Below are positions 17,529 to 26,755 of a stretch of 40,029 nucleotides of DNA, piece after piece. Made by a program: the position numbers and the translations under genes. The stretch is from contig JADFHN010000035.1 of assembly GCA_022567155.1 (NCBI GenBank), positions 1-40,029 on the forward strand, given 5' to 3'. The DNA is from Bacteroidota bacterium. GTDB lineage: Bacteria; Bacteroidota; Bacteroidia; Cytophagales; Cyclobacteriaceae. Numbering within the stretch: position 1 is the first letter of the stretch; each line of letters opens with the position of its first letter. The notes beneath the pieces are model-generated. The model searched no databases. It saw only the letters and a program-made list of their open reading frames with translations, and was not told where the DNA came from.

Positions 17529-18668
17529 CTACGATAATGCCTGGTCGATATCCGCTATCAGGTCTTCCACATCTTCAATTCCTACACTGAAGCGGATCAG
17601 TGAATCTTTCAGACCGATCTTTTCGCGTTCTTCCCTGGGTATGCTGGCATGTGTCATGCTGGCCGGGTGTCCGCACAGCGATTCAACGCCGCCGAGCGAT
17701 TCGGCCAGTGAGAAGAGTCTGAACTTTTTCAGAATCCTGAAAGCCGCTTCCATGCTATCTTCTTTCAATGTAAAAGATATCATCCCTCCAAAATCACGCA
17801 TCTGCTTTCTGGCTACATCATGATTCGGATGTGTTTCAAATCCCGGCCAGAATACATTTTCAACATTGGGATGATCGGCAAGAAATTGTGCTACATGTCT
17901 GGCATTTTCACAATGCCGTTGCATTCGTATATGCAGGGTTTTAATTCCGCGGAGCACTAAAAAACAATCCTGAGGACCTGGAATAGCCCCGCTGGTATTT
18001 TGTAGAAATGCAAGCTTTTCAGCCAAGGCATCATCATTACAAGCCAATGCCCCCATTACTACATCTGAATGGCCCCCCAGATATTTCGTGACCGAGTGCA
18101 TGACAATATCGGCACCCAGATCGAGTGGATTCTGAAGATAAGGCGATGCAAACGTATTATCCACACCTATCAGAATATCCTTCCCTTTAGCAAGATCCGC
18201 AACAGCCTCAATATCAATAATATTCATCATTGGGTTGGTCGGCGTTTCAATCCAGATCAGTTTTGTTCTGTCGTTGATCAGTTTTGCTACATTTTCGGTA
18301 TTATACATCACAGTAAAATGAAATTTTACACCAAAACGGGCATATACCTGCTCAAACAACCGGTAAGAACCTGCATACAGGTCATTTGTAGAAATTACCT
18401 CATCGCCGGATTTGAATAATTTTATGATCGCATCGATGGCCCCCAAACCTGAAGAAAAGCATATGCCATATTTTGCGTTTTCAAGTGCTGCAATACTTTT
18501 TTGCAACGCATCTCTGGTCGGGTTCCGGGTACGGCTGTATTCATATCCTTTGTGTTTACCAGGTGACTCCTGTACGTAGGTTGATGTCTGGTAAATCGGG
18601 GTCATGATCGCCCCGGTGGTAATGTCAGGCTCTACTCCTGCGTGGATTGCTTTTGTTCCGAACTTCAT
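17529..18668 (-). CDS. cystathionine gamma-synthase/lyase family PLP enzyme
   Basis: Cys/Met metabolism PLP-dependent enzyme, 379 aa. I chose the ATG at 18668, four codons inside a longer frame starting with TTG at 18680, because it gives the family N-terminus MKFGTKAIHAG. Signatures: YSRTRNPTR (44-52), SSGLGAIDA (72-80), and HSVTKYLGGHSD with the PLP-binding Lys195. Substrates are homoserine esters or cystathionine, in methionine or cysteine synthesis. Synthase, gamma-lyase and beta-lyase cannot be separated by eye. The EYSRTRNPTR and GGVESL features fit MetB or gamma-lyase. It stands alone; an 8-bp-arm palindrome lies 46 bp upstream. Confidence 0.92.
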   Translation of the reverse strand: MKFGTKAIHAGVEPDITTGAIMTPIYQTSTYVQESPGKHKGYEYSRTRNPTRDALQKSIAALENAKYGICFSSGLGAIDAIIKLFKSGDEVISTNDLYAGSYRLFEQVYARFGVKFHFTVMYNTENVAKLINDRTKLIWIETPTNPMMNIIDIEAVADLAKGKDILIGVDNTFASPYLQNPLDLGADIVMHSVTKYLGGHSDVVMGALACNDDALAEKLAFLQNTSGAIPGPQDCFLVLRGIKTLHIRMQRHCENARHVAQFLADHPNVENVFWPGFETHPNHDVARKQMRDFGGMISFTLKEDSMEAAFRILKKFRLFSLAESLGGVESLCGHPASMTHASIPREEREKIGLKDSLIRFSVGIEDVEDLIADIDQALS

Positions 18669-18713
18669 TTTTTTAGTCAATTAAAAAAATTTTAATTATG
18701 CGAATATGATTCC

Positions 18714-18730
18714 TGATAAACGGTTTATCA
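18714..18730. promoter_or_regulatory. perfect palindrome, possible operator
   Basis: TGATAAAC, one centre base, GTTTATCA: a 17-bp dyad with perfect 8-bp arms. It lies 46 bp upstream of the PLP enzyme ATG and 17 bp past the MscS stop. The size and symmetry fit a dimeric regulator site; a weak terminator hairpin is the alternative, although the loop would be too small for a stable stem. Confidence 0.35.
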
Positions 18731-18746
18731 ATCCATTCATGCTCAT

Positions 18747-20414
18747 TTACATGTCTGGATCCATCTTTAGGCTTTTATTTTTTTTAAAAAAATCTTCCAG
18801 TTTTCGTTTTGCCTCTTCCGGCGACTTATACGTAGGTGAAGCGGACAACTGACCGGGTATATTCTCGATGTGTAACGTTTGTGTAGGGAAAGCAAAATTG
18901 ATCCCCAATTGCTCAACCAGGCGAATGACCGATAGCAAAATCTCGTGCCTCGCCCGTAATTCGTTGCCCCAGTCAGGCACCTCAAAAAATATATAAAACA
19001 TGATATTCAGCGATGAATCGGCCATTTTATTTAAATAAATATTGTAAAAGTCCTTTCTGGTGTCCGGATGGTCTTTTACAATTTGTCTTAATCCTTCGAT
19101 AAACAGTTCAATCAAATCTGCAGGTGTGTTATAGGTAATGGAAATTTGCGTATAAAACCTTCGATAAACCCTTAACCCGTGATTATCAATCATGCTATCA
19201 GCTAACTTACCATTTGGGACATACATTATCGAGTTTCTGAACGTACGAATTCTTGTTGACCTGATGCCTACTTCTTCCACCGTACCATCTATATCCCCTG
19301 AAGTAATCCAATGGCCGACTTGAAAAGGTTTATCTACAAAAATCATAATCGACCCCAGCAGGTTTTTAATGGTATCCTGTGCGGCCAGGGCCACCGCAAG
19401 GCCACCCACCGATAATCCGGCAAGCAGGGGAAAAATATCAACATCCAGATTTTGCAGAATAATCAGCACACCTATGATCACCACAAAAGCTTTAAGCGCT
19501 TTACGGATAAGGGGCACGAGCTGGTCATCGAGAGTAGATACTGTCTTCTCTGACATTCTCGTGAAAAAGATGTCCAGTACATCTACAAACCGGTATGCAG
19601 ATATCATGATGAAAAACGGCACCAGCGCCCTGATGGTCAGGTTTACATAATGGCTTAGTCCAACAGGCAACTGCATTATCGGAACCAGCAATTTCAACAT
19701 CATGAAAACGATGGCATAACTGGCCGCTACTGCCGCCGGTTTAACCCTTTTGATGAGATTAGACTCAACCGAGAATTTTATTAATAACCGTGTAAATACA
19801 ATGGAAATAACCGTATTTAATATTTTATGAAAAATAAATGAAAGGATAACAAGGATCAGAATTCCGAAATACTGCCATAATTTAATTCCGAGAACTTTTT
19901 TGTTTCCTGCTTTTGGCACAAGGTTGATCAGTTTGTCTGCGCCGAACGGAAAAGTTGCCTTATGAAGAATGTTAATCTGCTCGGTAGTAGTTTTTGAGAA
20001 ATACCATCTCTGACCAATCCTTTCAAGATATAGTTCAGGAAAAGCATCGTTAATCGGATACAAATGTATGTGGGTCAGTGAATCGGTGAAATCAGGAATA
20101 TCCGGAATTTTACCTAAATCAATGAAAATACCTTTCCCGTCAATTATCTGCTTAAGCTTTATGGCAAGCGCCTGTGCTTCCGCCTTTGTAGCATACCTGC
20201 TATAAAAAACTTTAGCAGCTTTATCAGGGTAATAATTGTCTTCATCCATATACAGGGTGTAGTACCTGAGCGAACGCGATGGTGTTGATAAATCAGCCAC
20301 CTCCTGCTCCTGTGCATATACCAGTCCTGCGCCAAAAACCCATAACAGCAGCAGAACAAAGCTTCTTAGGATAAACTGAAAATTTAATGATGCCATTCTA
20401 AACAGATTATTCAT
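18747..20414 (-). CDS. MscS-family mechanosensitive channel with N-terminal periplasmic domain
   Basis: Membrane protein of 555 aa. I start it at the ATG at 20414, which overlaps the upstream stop by 8 nt (ATGAATAA) and gives a signal peptide ending V-Y-A/QEQ. An in-frame frame-extension to 20507 would run inside the upstream gene. A periplasmic part of about 160 residues follows the signal, then several TM helices. The pore helix is the Gly/Ala-rich LAGLSVGGLAVALAAQD, and the MscS beta domain contains DKPFQVGHWI and GIRSTRIRTF. Likely role: osmotic release channel. Coupling to the 917-aa gene suggests linked expression. Confidence 0.88.
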   Translation of the reverse strand: MNNLFRMASLNFQFILRSFVLLLLWVFGAGLVYAQEQEVADLSTPSRSLRYYTLYMDEDNYYPDKAAKVFYSRYATKAEAQALAIKLKQIIDGKGIFIDLGKIPDIPDFTDSLTHIHLYPINDAFPELYLERIGQRWYFSKTTTEQINILHKATFPFGADKLINLVPKAGNKKVLGIKLWQYFGILILVILSFIFHKILNTVISIVFTRLLIKFSVESNLIKRVKPAAVAASYAIVFMMLKLLVPIMQLPVGLSHYVNLTIRALVPFFIMISAYRFVDVLDIFFTRMSEKTVSTLDDQLVPLIRKALKAFVVIIGVLIILQNLDVDIFPLLAGLSVGGLAVALAAQDTIKNLLGSIMIFVDKPFQVGHWITSGDIDGTVEEVGIRSTRIRTFRNSIMYVPNGKLADSMIDNHGLRVYRRFYTQISITYNTPADLIELFIEGLRQIVKDHPDTRKDFYNIYLNKMADSSLNIMFYIFFEVPDWGNELRARHEILLSVIRLVEQLGINFAFPTQTLHIENIPGQLSASPTYKSPEEAKRKLEDFFKKNKSLKMDPDM

Positions 20415-23160
20415 GTACCGTATAAACGAAAAGACTATCACTAAGTGCAGTGTAAATATGATACTTTTCTTTTGATTCATAATAAATAACAGACACCGGA
20501 AAAGCACTTTTTAAAGATGCTGATTTCAGATTTCCCATGTTGTCATACATCAGCACTTTTTCCTGTTCAGCGCCCTGTACAAAGATCAGTTCCCTGCCTG
20601 CCCCGAAATTGTAGTACTGTACGTCAAATTCCTGTTCTTGCTGCGTCAGATAGTCTTTTTCCATCAGCAGTCTGTCGTCTTTATCAACAATGGCAAGCCG
20701 GTTCAGGTCCTGTCTGGCAATAACGTACGATCTTCCAAGGTTTTCTTTTACAAGCCGGAATTTCGTATCTCTGGAAGGTTTATATAACTGTAATCGGTTT
20801 TTTACCTCTCCTTCCAGATTGAACTGAATGATTTCTCCCTCCCCGGTAACTACCGTTAGAAATGTTTTGTTAAATCCGGATTTGATCTGATAAAATATAT
20901 CTCCTGAAACACCTGTTCCCAGATCAAGTGGAAATCCCGGCAGCATTTCTCCCCGGCGATTGGTTGCATGCACGATGCCATTTTCGCTGATGGCAATAAA
21001 AACATCCCTGCTCCTAACCCTCAAATGAAAAGGTGACACAGAAAAACGCCTGCCGTAGGATTTTGGATTCCATCCCTCCAACCGGTTACCCTCTTTATCA
21101 AGCAGATAAACATCACCTTTTTGTTCCTTAAGCATAAACCGGTAGTTCCTGGTACGGTTATAATCAACAACTGACAACCGGTCCATGTCAATACCGGTAA
21201 TCTCCACCGGATATCCGGAAATAGCCTTCCCGTTGCGGTCAATGATATACAATAAGGAATCGGTGGCAAGCAGGTATTGCAGTTTTTTGTTCTTATAAAA
21301 ATCGATCTGGTATATCCTGTCGATAACCTGTCCGTCAAGGCTGTCTTTCCATAGAATATTGCCATTAATATCAACCAAATACAGGTGATTTGAAATATCC
21401 TGCACCAGGATTTCCAGGCTTCCGTTACGGTGGTTTCTGACAACTTTAGGTTTGAGTCCTATAGTGGTATCCATCGCAACTGCCAGGATCTTTTCGATTT
21501 TGTCTTGACCCTGCTGCGCGATTTCTATGGGTTTTCGCTGTTTGATAACAATACTTGTGTAAAATTTTCTGCCTGTTGTGCGGCTAAGCTGCAATCCTAT
21601 AAGCTCCATATGTTTCAGCGACCTGGAGTATTCCCTCCATGGCTTCTGCCAGCTACCGTTAAGTTCGTCCCTGACAAGATTCCAGGCTTTTGGCGTATTG
21701 ATAAACAAGCCTATAATTGATTCTTCCAGGTTGTGATTGAGAAAAACGGTCTTTGATACAGATTGCTTCCAGGTGTATTCATCCTCCCTGTCATTTATAA
21801 GCTCCTTTATAGTTTCAATATCATCCGACATTACCATAAAATTTTCGATTACCGTATAGTACGTCTGCGGATACCCGCCATACCATCTGCCAAAAATATT
21901 TTCAGGAAATTCGCTGATATTCAGAAGATTAATAATATGTTGTCCATAGTTTTCGTAATACAGTGTATCACCTGCCTGCTCATTAACTTTCCCTGCCAGC
22001 TTATTCAATTGATTAAGCGCATCGTAAACATCTGTTGTGCCCAACAAAAGTAGTTTTGAGGTATGGATATCAACCGGTTCCGGCCATATCTGAACGATCT
22101 GACCGCTCATCCACGACAAGGTGCGTTCGAGGTCGAAATCATATTTTTTAATAAAACTACTTAAGGCATCATTTTCTGTGGTTCCATATATTCTCCAGAT
22201 CTTCCTTAATCCGCTATGCCACGCTGATGCATCGCTGAATGACTGATAAAAGATAAAGGCGGCGTTTTCCGGAATAAGCTGAGAAAAATCAGATGCGACC
22301 GGTTGTTGGTTTTTAAAAATCCGTAAATAGGACGAATCGCTGTCAGGAATTATGAAGCCATTCAGGAAAAAGTAACTTTCGTCAAATTCAATATCTAAAA
22401 ACCCCGACCCTTTCAGTGTCTTCAGAAATGTGTTGAAGGGTAGATTTTTGTTTTCGAAAAACAACGCATAAAACGCGGACAACCTGCCCAGGTTTATATA
22501 AATATTACCCGCATCGTATTTAAGGCTAGCCAGGCCAAATGCTTTAGAGCTGGCCGACTTAAAATCCTGATTTTCACCCTGAATGGTTCGGATCACGTCT
22601 TCAACCAGAAACGGCGTAAAGCTCCCGATAAGATGGTTTTTATATAAAATATAGGTAAAAGACGACCCTGGTGTATTTTCTTTTATCTCCGTAATTATCT
22701 GTCCCCGGTAATTTCTTTCACTGAAGCTGTATCGGTCATCATTTCTATAATGATCGGTCAGACGTAAAAACTCTTCCTGATAATTCACACTTTCCACTTT
22801 CAGAAAATACACAAAATCAAAAGAAGTACTAGACACGTTATGTGCAGATATCAGGAAGTTTCCGGTTTTTAATGCATTGGCAATCAGCCCGCTTTTTCCG
22901 GTCAGGCTGTCAATCCGGATCAATGATTCATTAATATTTCTGAAAAACGGAAGCTGAGACAGGTTTTTCCAGTGATCGGTGGCAAGAAATTTATTCCAGT
23001 CATCAATGGGATCTTCAAACTCCCATACTCCTGCAGCAGTTTCAGGAACAAAATTCCAGGATGAAACGGGCTTGCCTGAAAACAGCTCATCTTTAAAAAA
23101 GTAAACCGCAGATGCAATAGCAGCTACAATTAAAAACAAGAAGATGTACCAGTTCTTCAA
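20407..23160 (-). CDS. uncharacterised anchored protein, DUF3352-like plus beta-propeller
   Basis: Large protein of 917 aa starting with TTG; the frame closes at a TAG upstream with no ATG between. One TM helix (about 4-23) anchors it, the rest probably periplasmic. Residues about 30-560 hold two similar-looking modules beginning 'P-E-(T/N)-A-A' (FVPETAAGVWEF and LIPENAAFIFYQS), reminiscent of DUF3352. From about 570 there are propeller-like blades (LYLVDINGNILW, LYIIDRNGKAISGYP, VYLLDKEGNRLEGW, VHATNRRGEMLPGFP). I know no function. It is translationally linked to the MscS channel gene, so an envelope-stress or structural role is a guess. Confidence 0.65.
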   Translation of the reverse strand: MKNWYIFLFLIVAAIASAVYFFKDELFSGKPVSSWNFVPETAAGVWEFEDPIDDWNKFLATDHWKNLSQLPFFRNINESLIRIDSLTGKSGLIANALKTGNFLISAHNVSSTSFDFVYFLKVESVNYQEEFLRLTDHYRNDDRYSFSERNYRGQIITEIKENTPGSSFTYILYKNHLIGSFTPFLVEDVIRTIQGENQDFKSASSKAFGLASLKYDAGNIYINLGRLSAFYALFFENKNLPFNTFLKTLKGSGFLDIEFDESYFFLNGFIIPDSDSSYLRIFKNQQPVASDFSQLIPENAAFIFYQSFSDASAWHSGLRKIWRIYGTTENDALSSFIKKYDFDLERTLSWMSGQIVQIWPEPVDIHTSKLLLLGTTDVYDALNQLNKLAGKVNEQAGDTLYYENYGQHIINLLNISEFPENIFGRWYGGYPQTYYTVIENFMVMSDDIETIKELINDREDEYTWKQSVSKTVFLNHNLEESIIGLFINTPKAWNLVRDELNGSWQKPWREYSRSLKHMELIGLQLSRTTGRKFYTSIVIKQRKPIEIAQQGQDKIEKILAVAMDTTIGLKPKVVRNHRNGSLEILVQDISNHLYLVDINGNILWKDSLDGQVIDRIYQIDFYKNKKLQYLLATDSLLYIIDRNGKAISGYPVEITGIDMDRLSVVDYNRTRNYRFMLKEQKGDVYLLDKEGNRLEGWNPKSYGRRFSVSPFHLRVRSRDVFIAISENGIVHATNRRGEMLPGFPLDLGTGVSGDIFYQIKSGFNKTFLTVVTGEGEIIQFNLEGEVKNRLQLYKPSRDTKFRLVKENLGRSYVIARQDLNRLAIVDKDDRLLMEKDYLTQQEQEFDVQYYNFGAGRELIFVQGAEQEKVLMYDNMGNLKSASLKSAFPVSVIYYESKEKYHIYTALSDSLFVYTVHE

Positions 23161-23177
23161 AGTGATCCGGTTTTGGG

Positions 23178-23185
23178 CAAATTTA
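23178..23185 (-). promoter_or_regulatory. -7 box for the 917-aa gene
   Basis: Minus strand reads TAAATTTG, an exact TAnnTTTG. It lies 17 bp before the TTG start, implying a leader of only about 10-12 nt. The -33 element is weak. Confidence 0.45.
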
Positions 23186-23274
23186 TAAATAATGATCTAA
23201 GAACCATTGAAAGTTTATAGTTATGCGGATTTCGAATTGCTATATTTAGTTTTTTTTAAGTCAATATCCGATTA

Positions 23275-24135
23275 TTGGAAACACAAAACAAAAATACCGG
23301 GCACCTGCTGCAGGAAATCAGGATAGTTTCGTCCGGCGCAGCATTGCTGCGGGGATTACGATGGTTGCCCCCGGAAAAGCCACGGGGAGTGGTTGTACAT
23401 GTGCATGGGTTGGGCGAACATTGTCGGCGATACCGTTATGTTGCCCGTCATATTAAAACGAGCGGCTTCGTTTTTCAAAGTCTGGATTTACGGGGCCACG
23501 GGTTGTCATCAGGCAAACGTGGGCATGCCGGCAGCATGGATTACCTGCTTGATGATATCGGGCAGTCTCTAATGATCGCACGAAAAGATTTTCAGGAACT
23601 TCCACTCTTCATATATGGCCATAGTATGGGAGGCAACATTGTGGCTAATTATCTATTAAAAAGATCTGCTTCTGAATTGAAGGGAGCAGTTTTCACCTCC
23701 CCCTGGTTCAGGCTGGCTGAAGACGTACCTGCATTTCAGGTGAAACTGGTAAACCTGATAGCAGGGCTTTTTCCTGCCCTTGCGCTGCCAAACGGATTGA
23801 ATGTAAACGACATCTCTTCCGATCCGGAAGTTGTGGAAGCGTATGTAAATGATCCGCTTGTTCATAACCGCATTAGCGCCAGAATGATTTCTGAACTGTA
23901 TGTGTCAGGGCTATACGCGATCGAAAATGCACGAGAAATTGATATACCTGTTTTAGTCATGCATGGCGATCAAGATAAAATAACATCGTATGACGGATCA
24001 AAGGATTTTACACAAAATGCGGGGAGTAACGCAGTTTTTAAGTCGTGGCCCGGCATGAAGCATGAAACGCACAATGAACCAGACAAAGATGCAGTGCTTG
24101 ATTATATGGTTAAATGGATGGAATCGGTGCTTTGA
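23275..24135 (+). CDS. alpha/beta hydrolase, monoacylglycerol lipase-like
   Basis: Serine hydrolase of 286 aa (Hydrolase_4/serine aminopeptidase S33 group). The start is TTG at 23275; the upstream in-frame stop is 18 nt away and no ATG occurs before conserved sequence. Oxyanion region is VHVHGLGEH (41-49); nucleophile Ser117 is in GHSMGG; catalytic Asp234 is in GDQDKI; His263 is in MKHETHNE. No signal peptide, so cytosolic. It probably cleaves monoglycerides or similar esters. It is divergent from the 917-aa gene, and a TATATTTA at about 23241 may be its -7 box. Confidence 0.88.
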   Translation: METQNKNTGHLLQEIRIVSSGAALLRGLRWLPPEKPRGVVVHVHGLGEHCRRYRYVARHIKTSGFVFQSLDLRGHGLSSGKRGHAGSMDYLLDDIGQSLMIARKDFQELPLFIYGHSMGGNIVANYLLKRSASELKGAVFTSPWFRLAEDVPAFQVKLVNLIAGLFPALALPNGLNVNDISSDPEVVEAYVNDPLVHNRISARMISELYVSGLYAIENAREIDIPVLVMHGDQDKITSYDGSKDFTQNAGSNAVFKSWPGMKHETHNEPDKDAVLDYMVKWMESVL

Positions 24136-24771
24136 AGAAACCGCAGGAATTTTGTAAGCCGTATGGCAAAACATCGGGTATTTTATTTAGGGCGTTCTTG
24201 AAATTAAAATCAACAAGAAAGAGCTTATTCTAGGATTTTGAAGTAATTAATAAAGATATTTTGAGTTGGATTGAGACTCAAGATGAATCAGATTTACTAA
24301 CTTTTGAGGTTTTTAGTCTCCTCGTCATTTTCTTTTGCTTGCCCACCCGCCTGCCTTAGTGCCTAAGTACGGCCGGCAGGAAAGAAAACGAAGCAAAATG
24401 CCATAGGCATCCCTTTGGGAGAAAAGGGCACCGGTCAAAGACACACCTGCCTGCACGTAGCCGTTTCGGCAAAGGCAGGTTTCCCCGCTAAACGCACAAC
24501 CCATCCCTGCGTAAAAATGTCTTAATAGTTCAGAAAACGCTAACAGTGGGGTAAAGAGCGACATTTTTAAAGGCCTGCCTACCCTCAAACCCTCAATGTG
24601 TCCACGCTGACCGTGGACAATCCACCGTGCATATTTTACCAATATCGCCAGATGGTATTATGTGAATTGCTTTTTAAACAATTTTCAGGGAAACCCTATT
24701 TATCGATATGATTATGACGAAATGCTACCCCGGGAAAAGGTGCATTTTCGCAGGTATCATACTATATTATC
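24136..24771. other. 636-bp repeat-rich spacer, no supported gene
   Basis: Between the lipase-like gene and the M3 peptidase gene. It contains a perfect hairpin (TGTCCACG, CTGAC, CGTGGACA; 24599-24619), GCCTGCC/GGCAGG motifs (about 24350-24480) and an uninterrupted minus-strand frame (24325-24642) whose Cys/Arg-rich translation does not look like a cytosolic or exported protein. Composition is richer in G+C than the flanks. I read it as repeat-family or former mobile DNA. Confidence 0.45.
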
Positions 24772-26490
24772 TCAATACAATTTCTCCAGTTCTGATTTTA
24801 CAAACACCATCAGTTCGCTGATATATGCCCTGCTAAAATCAAACCTGATTCCTGCCATTTCGTATATCTCAGGAATGGTGCGCGTATAGCCCAAATTCAA
24901 GGCATTCATATATTCCGAAAGGCCTTTTTGAGGATTTTCCCGGTAGTTCTTCCATACGGCGATGGCGCCAAGCTGTGCCATTCCGTATTCGATATAATAA
25001 AAAGGCACTTCAAAAAGGTGTAACTGCTTCTGCCATAAATAGTCTTTTACTTCCTGCAAGCGATCCCAGTTTGTAATATTATCGCTGAATTCATCAAAAA
25101 TGCGGTTCCAGCTTTCCTTTCTCTCGTGCGGACTGTGGCCGGGATTTTCATAAACCCAGTGCTGGAATTTGTCAATAGTTGCTACCCACGGCAACGTTTC
25201 TATTATTTGCTCCAGGTGCTCACGTTTTGCCCGCTTCAAATCTTCCTCAGATTTAAAAAATACTTCCCAGTAATCCATGGATAGCAACTCCATTGCCATC
25301 GAAGCCAGTTCGGCAACTTCGGAAGGTGCATTTTTAAATGCTCCCAGTTCCAGGTCTTTCGTAAGAAAAGAATGTACCGCATGACCTCCCTCATGCATGA
25401 GCGTTACCATATCACGTAGCGTGGAAGTGGCATTCATAAAAATAAAAGGCACACCGGTTTCGGCCAGCGGATAATTGTATCCTCCCGGAGCCTTTCCTTT
25501 TCTTGAATCCAGATCAAGATGGCCCATTGCCTTCATGATCGACAGTCGCTCACCCAGCCAGGGCTTAAGTTTTGAAAACGCCGATACCGATCTTTCCAGG
25601 AGCTCGCTTCCCGTACCAAAAGGTTTTAATGCATCCTTCCCGGCCAGATCCACGGCTTTGTCCCAGGGTTTTAACTCCGTGATACCCAACATTTCTTTCC
25701 GGTTTGAGGCCATATCATCCAGTAGCGGAACTACTTCTGAAGCAATGGACTTGTGAAAATCAAAACAGTCTTCCGGCGTATAGTCAAAGCGGCCCATGGC
25801 ATCGAACATGTAATCCCGAAAATTACTGAAATCTGCATTACAGGCCACTTTATCCCTTAACCCGATCAGCCTTGTGTACAGTTCATCCAGTGCTTTCTTA
25901 TCAGCAAGGCGCCTTTGCGCAATTTTGTGATACACCTCCTCGCGCAAAGTCCTGTCCGTTGATTGCAGCAATACACCTGCTTGCTGCAGCGTAAGCTCTT
26001 TGCCGTCAACTTCCACTGTCATGGCGCCTGATATCTGGCCGTATTTCTGCGCTTCTGTCTTAATTTCAGTTTGCAGTGGAATGTTTTCTTCCCTGAATAT
26101 TTTTATCTCTGTTTGGATGTTTCTGATCATTATTTTATAGCCGGACTGATCCAGGTCGTTGATAAACGGCGATTCCAGCGCTTTATGGTTGAGTTTGTCG
26201 GTATAGGGCGCTGCCTTAGGCTGGATTTCGGTTATAAAGAACTGATACTGTTTCACCGCTTCCTCATTGGTTGTATCGCAGGTCATTCTGATATACCGCC
26301 ATGCAAGATCTTCTGACAATACCGACTCCAATTCGCTGCTGTCTATAAACCACCTGACAAGGTCTTTCTTCGAATTAATCTTCCTTTCGAGCAAATCCAT
26401 GAAATACGGCTCTGTAAGCTCCCATTTTTCTACTTTAAAGTCTTCCGGGATAAACGAGCGCGGTGGTTTTACAGGTATTTCTAATGCCAT
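24772..26490 (-). CDS. M3 family oligoendopeptidase (PepF-like)
   Basis: Cytosolic zinc peptidase of 572 aa. The zinc motif is HEGGH at 366-370 (LMHEGGHAVHSFL), with the third ligand likely Glu394 in SEVAELASMAMELL. The helical N-terminal half and a C-terminal EYGMAQLGAIAVW segment fit the M3B/oligoendopeptidase F group. It cleaves short peptides in peptide turnover. No signal peptide is present. A palindrome GGGCTAAAGCCC lies about 27 bp upstream of the start. Copy B of the palindromic element separates it from the PaaE-like gene, so it is likely its own transcript. Confidence 0.92.
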   Translation of the reverse strand: MALEIPVKPPRSFIPEDFKVEKWELTEPYFMDLLERKINSKKDLVRWFIDSSELESVLSEDLAWRYIRMTCDTTNEEAVKQYQFFITEIQPKAAPYTDKLNHKALESPFINDLDQSGYKIMIRNIQTEIKIFREENIPLQTEIKTEAQKYGQISGAMTVEVDGKELTLQQAGVLLQSTDRTLREEVYHKIAQRRLADKKALDELYTRLIGLRDKVACNADFSNFRDYMFDAMGRFDYTPEDCFDFHKSIASEVVPLLDDMASNRKEMLGITELKPWDKAVDLAGKDALKPFGTGSELLERSVSAFSKLKPWLGERLSIMKAMGHLDLDSRKGKAPGGYNYPLAETGVPFIFMNATSTLRDMVTLMHEGGHAVHSFLTKDLELGAFKNAPSEVAELASMAMELLSMDYWEVFFKSEEDLKRAKREHLEQIIETLPWVATIDKFQHWVYENPGHSPHERKESWNRIFDEFSDNITNWDRLQEVKDYLWQKQLHLFEVPFYYIEYGMAQLGAIAVWKNYRENPQKGLSEYMNALNLGYTRTIPEIYEMAGIRFDFSRAYISELMVFVKSELEKLY

Positions 26491-26599
26491 GTGTGTAGCT
26501 TATTATTAAAAGTTAAGGGCTAAAGCCCTGTCATTTTATTCTTCACAATGTTCACGCCATAAATGGTGTGGTTAGTCATATGCTCATTCATTAATTACT

Positions 26600-26728
26600 G
26601 GGGCTGTGCAAAAAAGAGTTTCGTCATTCTGACCGAAGGGAAGAATCTGTATATTTAGTGTGTACTGATAGTTAAAGATTCTTCGATTCCTCAGAATGAC
26701 GTTTAATATTGCCTTTTTGCACAGCCTC
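26600..26728. repeat. palindromic MITE-like element, copy B
   Basis: About 129 bp with terminal inverted repeats GGGGCTGTGCAAAAA (26600-26614) and TTTTTGCACAGCCTC (26714-26728), 14 of 15 positions pairing. Inner arms CGTCATTCTGA and TCAGAATGACG, plus GAAGAATCT and AGATTCTTC, pair as well. It shares motif order with copy A (2765-2900), including CGTCATTC, GAATCTGTA and CAG(A/G)ATGAC. No coding capacity. Confidence 0.75.
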
Positions 26729-26755
26729 ACTTGAGTTACCCGTCCGGTTATTTTA

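Noticed and set aside
18669-18746. SAM riboswitch before the Cys/Met PLP gene
   Set aside because: Only 78 bp are available and no kink-turn or four-way-junction pattern is seen.
20415-20507. Longer MscS start at 20507
   Set aside because: It would overlap the 917-aa gene by about 100 nt; the ATG at 20414 gives a proper signal peptide and an 8-nt overlap typical of coupling.
24325-24642. Protein-coding gene of 105 aa
   Set aside because: It lies in repeat DNA with hairpins and has no recognisable domain, so I list it as repeat-rich spacer.
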